Assembly: GCA_039028495.1 (NCBI GenBank) | Contig: JBCCHY010000038.1 | Span: 1-5,891, forward strand | DNA length: 5,891 nucleotides | Reading direction: 5' to 3' | DNA from: JBCCHY01 sp039028495 | Lineage (GTDB): Bacteria; Patescibacteriota; Saccharimonadia; Saccharimonadales; VXPC01 | Part shown: positions 4,409 to 5,891 of the stretch, in pieces | Layout: every line of letters begins with the position of its first letter | Position numbering within the stretch: the first letter of the stretch is position 1 | Notes under the pieces: generated by a model | What the model was told of the DNA's origin: nothing | Databases searched by the model: none | Seen by the model: only the letters and a program-made list of their open reading frames with translations | Translations under genes and position numbers: made by a program

Positions 4409-5202
4409 GCACTACATATTTGCGCCAAGAAAATGAACCACTATTCCCAGATATGATCTGGTCTCGTCCAGAGCGCAAAGATCAGCGCGGTAAACTGCTC
4501 ATTATTGGCGGCCACTCAGAGGCTTTGCAGGCGCCAATTGACTGCGTCAGAGGTACTGAGTCGGCCTTGGCCGGGAAAACGACTATTGTACTACCGGACG
4601 CCCTCAAGAAACGTTTGCCCGCAGCTGATAATGTGCTTTTTGTGAGCAGCACGCCGTCTGGCAGCCTTGCTACATCCGCAGTTGGTCCTATTTGCTCGGT
4701 CGCTAGTAGCTGTGATGCTGTCGTCATGGCAGGGGATCTTGGCAATAATAGTGAAACACATATCGTGATTGAACAGATCTTAGAGAAGCTGCCCAGCAAG
4801 AACATCGTGGTTGCTGGAGACGGTGCAGATCAGTTAATCCTCAGGCCAGAGAGTATTGGCCGGAATATTACGCTTATCCTAAATGGATCCCAGATGCAAA
4901 AACTGATCAAGCAATGTGGATCCAGTACACCATACACCACTTCGATGAGCGCTCACACGCTTTATGAGCTGCTAACGAATCTCGATATTAGCGCCAACAT
5001 AATTCTGATGCATTCCAAACAGCTGTGGACACTAGTAAATAAACAGGTATGTGTAACTAACAGAGACGACCTGCAGGATGATTTTAAGTGGCTAGCACTA
5101 ACCGCCGGGGTCGCTGGCACAATGCTTTCCCAGAATCAGAGCAAGCCATTTGAGGCACTCGTAACGTCCTGCCTACCAGCTAGCTCACTGTCACAAGAAT
5201 AG
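4405..5202 (+). CDS. Degenerate NAD(P)H-hydrate dehydratase-like protein (YjeF C-terminal/ribokinase-like fold)
   Basis: Active members of this family use ADP or ATP to repair hydrated NAD(P)H. The 265-aa product keeps the fold's outline: RKDQRGKLLIIGG (24-36, family pattern G-x-x-G-x-hh-h-h-G-G), a second strand with TTIVLPDALKKR (59-70), DAVVMAGDLGNNSET (104-118, family GPGLG) and NIVVAGDGADQL (133-144, family VLDAD). The functional sites are lost. The G-[ST]-G-D-V-L signature holding the catalytic Asp is replaced by AGVAGTML (234-241), the PH-x-x-E region reads TPYTTSMSAHTL (175-186), and the LKG segment reads LMHSKQL. It is therefore probably inactive as a dehydratase and has a ligand-binding, structural or decayed role. 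It starts at GTG 4405, overlapping the HAD stop by 4 nt; an AAGG-type site 13 nt upstream is distant. Its 3' end overlaps the convergent nuclease gene by 23 bp. Assignment is by pattern similarity only. Confidence 0.7.
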   Translation: MSTTYLRQENEPLFPDMIWSRPERKDQRGKLLIIGGHSEALQAPIDCVRGTESALAGKTTIVLPDALKKRLPAADNVLFVSSTPSGSLATSAVGPICSVASSCDAVVMAGDLGNNSETHIVIEQILEKLPSKNIVVAGDGADQLILRPESIGRNITLILNGSQMQKLIKQCGSSTPYTTSMSAHTLYELLTNLDISANIILMHSKQLWTLVNKQVCVTNRDDLQDDFKWLALTAGVAGTMLSQNQSKPFEALVTSCLPASSLSQE

Positions 5203-5785
5203 GGAAGTGGTCTGATACCGACTGTTCTGGCAAGATCTTCGCATTAACAGCTCCAGATAGATCTTTAGTCGTAAAAACATGGTCTAGCTGCATTTTTATA
5301 GGCGTCCTGCGGCCACCGACTACGAGCCTCCAGGTTTTGCCCTGTACTTTGTGCTTTAGACCCTGTTCCTTCAGCGTCCATTTAACAAAAGGGAATACAA
5401 AAGTGTTTAGATCACCTCCAAAAATGGCGTTGTTCGGAGGTATATATTTGATTACTTCGTGCTTTTCGCGGTCACGCCTGAAGAACTCTGTCGGCCCAAA
5501 ATACGTCAGATGCGCGGTTGCGACCGTTATTTTTCTCTTCTGATGCATGAAATCAGCCATCAGTATTGGTGTTCTGTGGGGGCTACCACGCCGCATAGTC
5601 TCGACCAGCTCATAGTGGCGCCTATTACTGATAGGTAGTCTCGAGGCAATCATGACTCCGTGATGATCAGACCTAGCAATAAACGCCACCTTGTAGCCTT
5701 TTTTAGCCAACATAGATTCCATTTCTGGCACCGCTTCGTTGAGACAGAAAATATCTACATTATATTGTTCTCTTAGAGACTCCAT
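5180..5785 (-). CDS. Endonuclease/exonuclease/phosphatase-family protein, 5' end disrupted
   Basis: A metal-dependent phosphodiesterase or nuclease fold shared with ExoIII, here of the smaller, non-Xth type; the substrate is unknown. From ATG 5785 there are 201 residues: CLNEAVPE (E17, metal ligand), TAHLTYFG (H92), FGGDLNTF (D125, N127), MQLDHVF (D168) and VSDHFPIL (D192, H193). The first strand with the catalytic Asn is missing from this start. It lies further upstream: reading back in frame gives GPEQTVEA directly before M1, then a TGA at 5812-5810, then ATDNVR, which fits the missing motif I. The gene from ATG 5785 is thus N-terminally truncated unless the TGA is an error or is read through. 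The 3' end overlaps the dehydratase-like gene by 23 bp on the opposite strand. Family assignment is good; activity is doubtful. Confidence 0.75.
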   Translation of the reverse strand: MESLREQYNVDIFCLNEAVPEMESMLAKKGYKVAFIARSDHHGVMIASRLPISNRRHYELVETMRRGSPHRTPILMADFMHQKRKITVATAHLTYFGPTEFFRRDREKHEVIKYIPPNNAIFGGDLNTFVFPFVKWTLKEQGLKHKVQGKTWRLVVGGRRTPIKMQLDHVFTTKDLSGAVNAKILPEQSVSDHFPILVTVS

Positions 5786-5840
5786 AGCCTCAACGGTCTG
5801 CTCTGGGCCTCACCGCACATTGTCGGTTGCGGACTCGCAT
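5786..5840 (-). pseudogene. Displaced 5' end of the nuclease gene with TGA and frameshift
   Basis: Upstream of ATG 5785 the minus strand encodes GPEQTVEA in frame (5809-5786), a TGA (5812-5810), and then ATDNVR (5830-5813), which resembles the first strand and catalytic Asn of the family. A plausible start, ATG at 5840-5838, encodes MRV but in another frame; dropping one C from the CC at 5832-5831 would join MRV to ATDNVR. Two lesions within about 30 bp, close to the window edge, may be sequencing or assembly errors rather than biology. Confidence 0.4.
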
Positions 5841-5891
5841 TCTATTTGGCCATGTTATCGGGCGGCATGAACCACCCCAGTGGTCCCAAGC

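Noticed and set aside
4482..4805. 107-aa minus-strand ORF
   Set aside because: It lies wholly antisense to the dehydratase-like gene and has no own promoter or family resemblance.
5810..5812. UGA recoding as glycine (Gracilibacteria/Absconditabacteria code)
   Set aside because: xth, the small ORF, the HAD gene and the 150-aa gene all end sensibly at TGA, three of them overlapping or abutting a neighbour.

Overview
The window looks like a compact, gene-dense bacterial chromosome segment with moderate GC. It carries eight clear or likely protein genes, one probable hidden small gene, and no rRNA, tRNA, CRISPR array or transposase. I infer a Patescibacteria (Candidate Phyla Radiation) source, most likely Saccharibacteria-like. 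The reasons are the combination of genes (a membrane-anchored clan-A-like glycosidase of a type I associate with these genomes, smpB, xth, an HAD-IB phosphatase and a degenerate NAD(P)HX-dehydratase-like protein), very short intergenic spaces, 4-nt stop/start overlaps, and scarce Shine-Dalgarno sequences with -10 boxes almost touching the start codons. UGA is used as a normal stop (xth, the HAD gene, the 150-aa gene), which argues against the UGA-glycine code of Gracilibacteria and Absconditabacteria. The taxonomic call rests on gene content and memory of the families, not on a search.

Layout. Positions 33-1130 (+): a membrane-anchored putative glycoside hydrolase. 1168-1623 (+): smpB, the tmRNA partner for ribosome rescue. 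1626-2078 (-): an unknown protein with a Thr/Pro-rich stretch and one C-terminal membrane helix, ending 2 bp from smpB. 2108-2632 (+): an unknown exported or lipoprotein-like protein, divergent from the previous gene across a 29-bp promoter region. 2686-3480 (+): exonuclease III (xth), behind an 8-bp inverted repeat and an extended -10 box.

xth starts a tightly coupled chain. A 72-codon ORF (3477-3695), an HAD-IB phosphatase (3692-4408) and a degenerate NAD(P)HX-dehydratase-like gene (4405-5202) follow, each joined to the previous gene by a 4-nt ATGA or GTGA overlap. The chain meets head-on a second endonuclease/exonuclease/phosphatase-family gene (5180-5785, -). The 5' end of that gene, near the window edge, seems disrupted by an in-frame TGA and a probable 1-nt frameshift.

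Functionally, the right half suggests a maintenance cluster: abasic-site repair (xth), a phosphatase and a relic or repurposed metabolite-repair protein. smpB deals with stalled ribosomes. The left gene and the unknown divergent pair are likely envelope functions. The most interesting items are the hidden small gene with two mutually exclusive hairpins at the next start codon, the apparently leaderless promoters, the degenerate dehydratase and the broken 5' end of the last nuclease gene.
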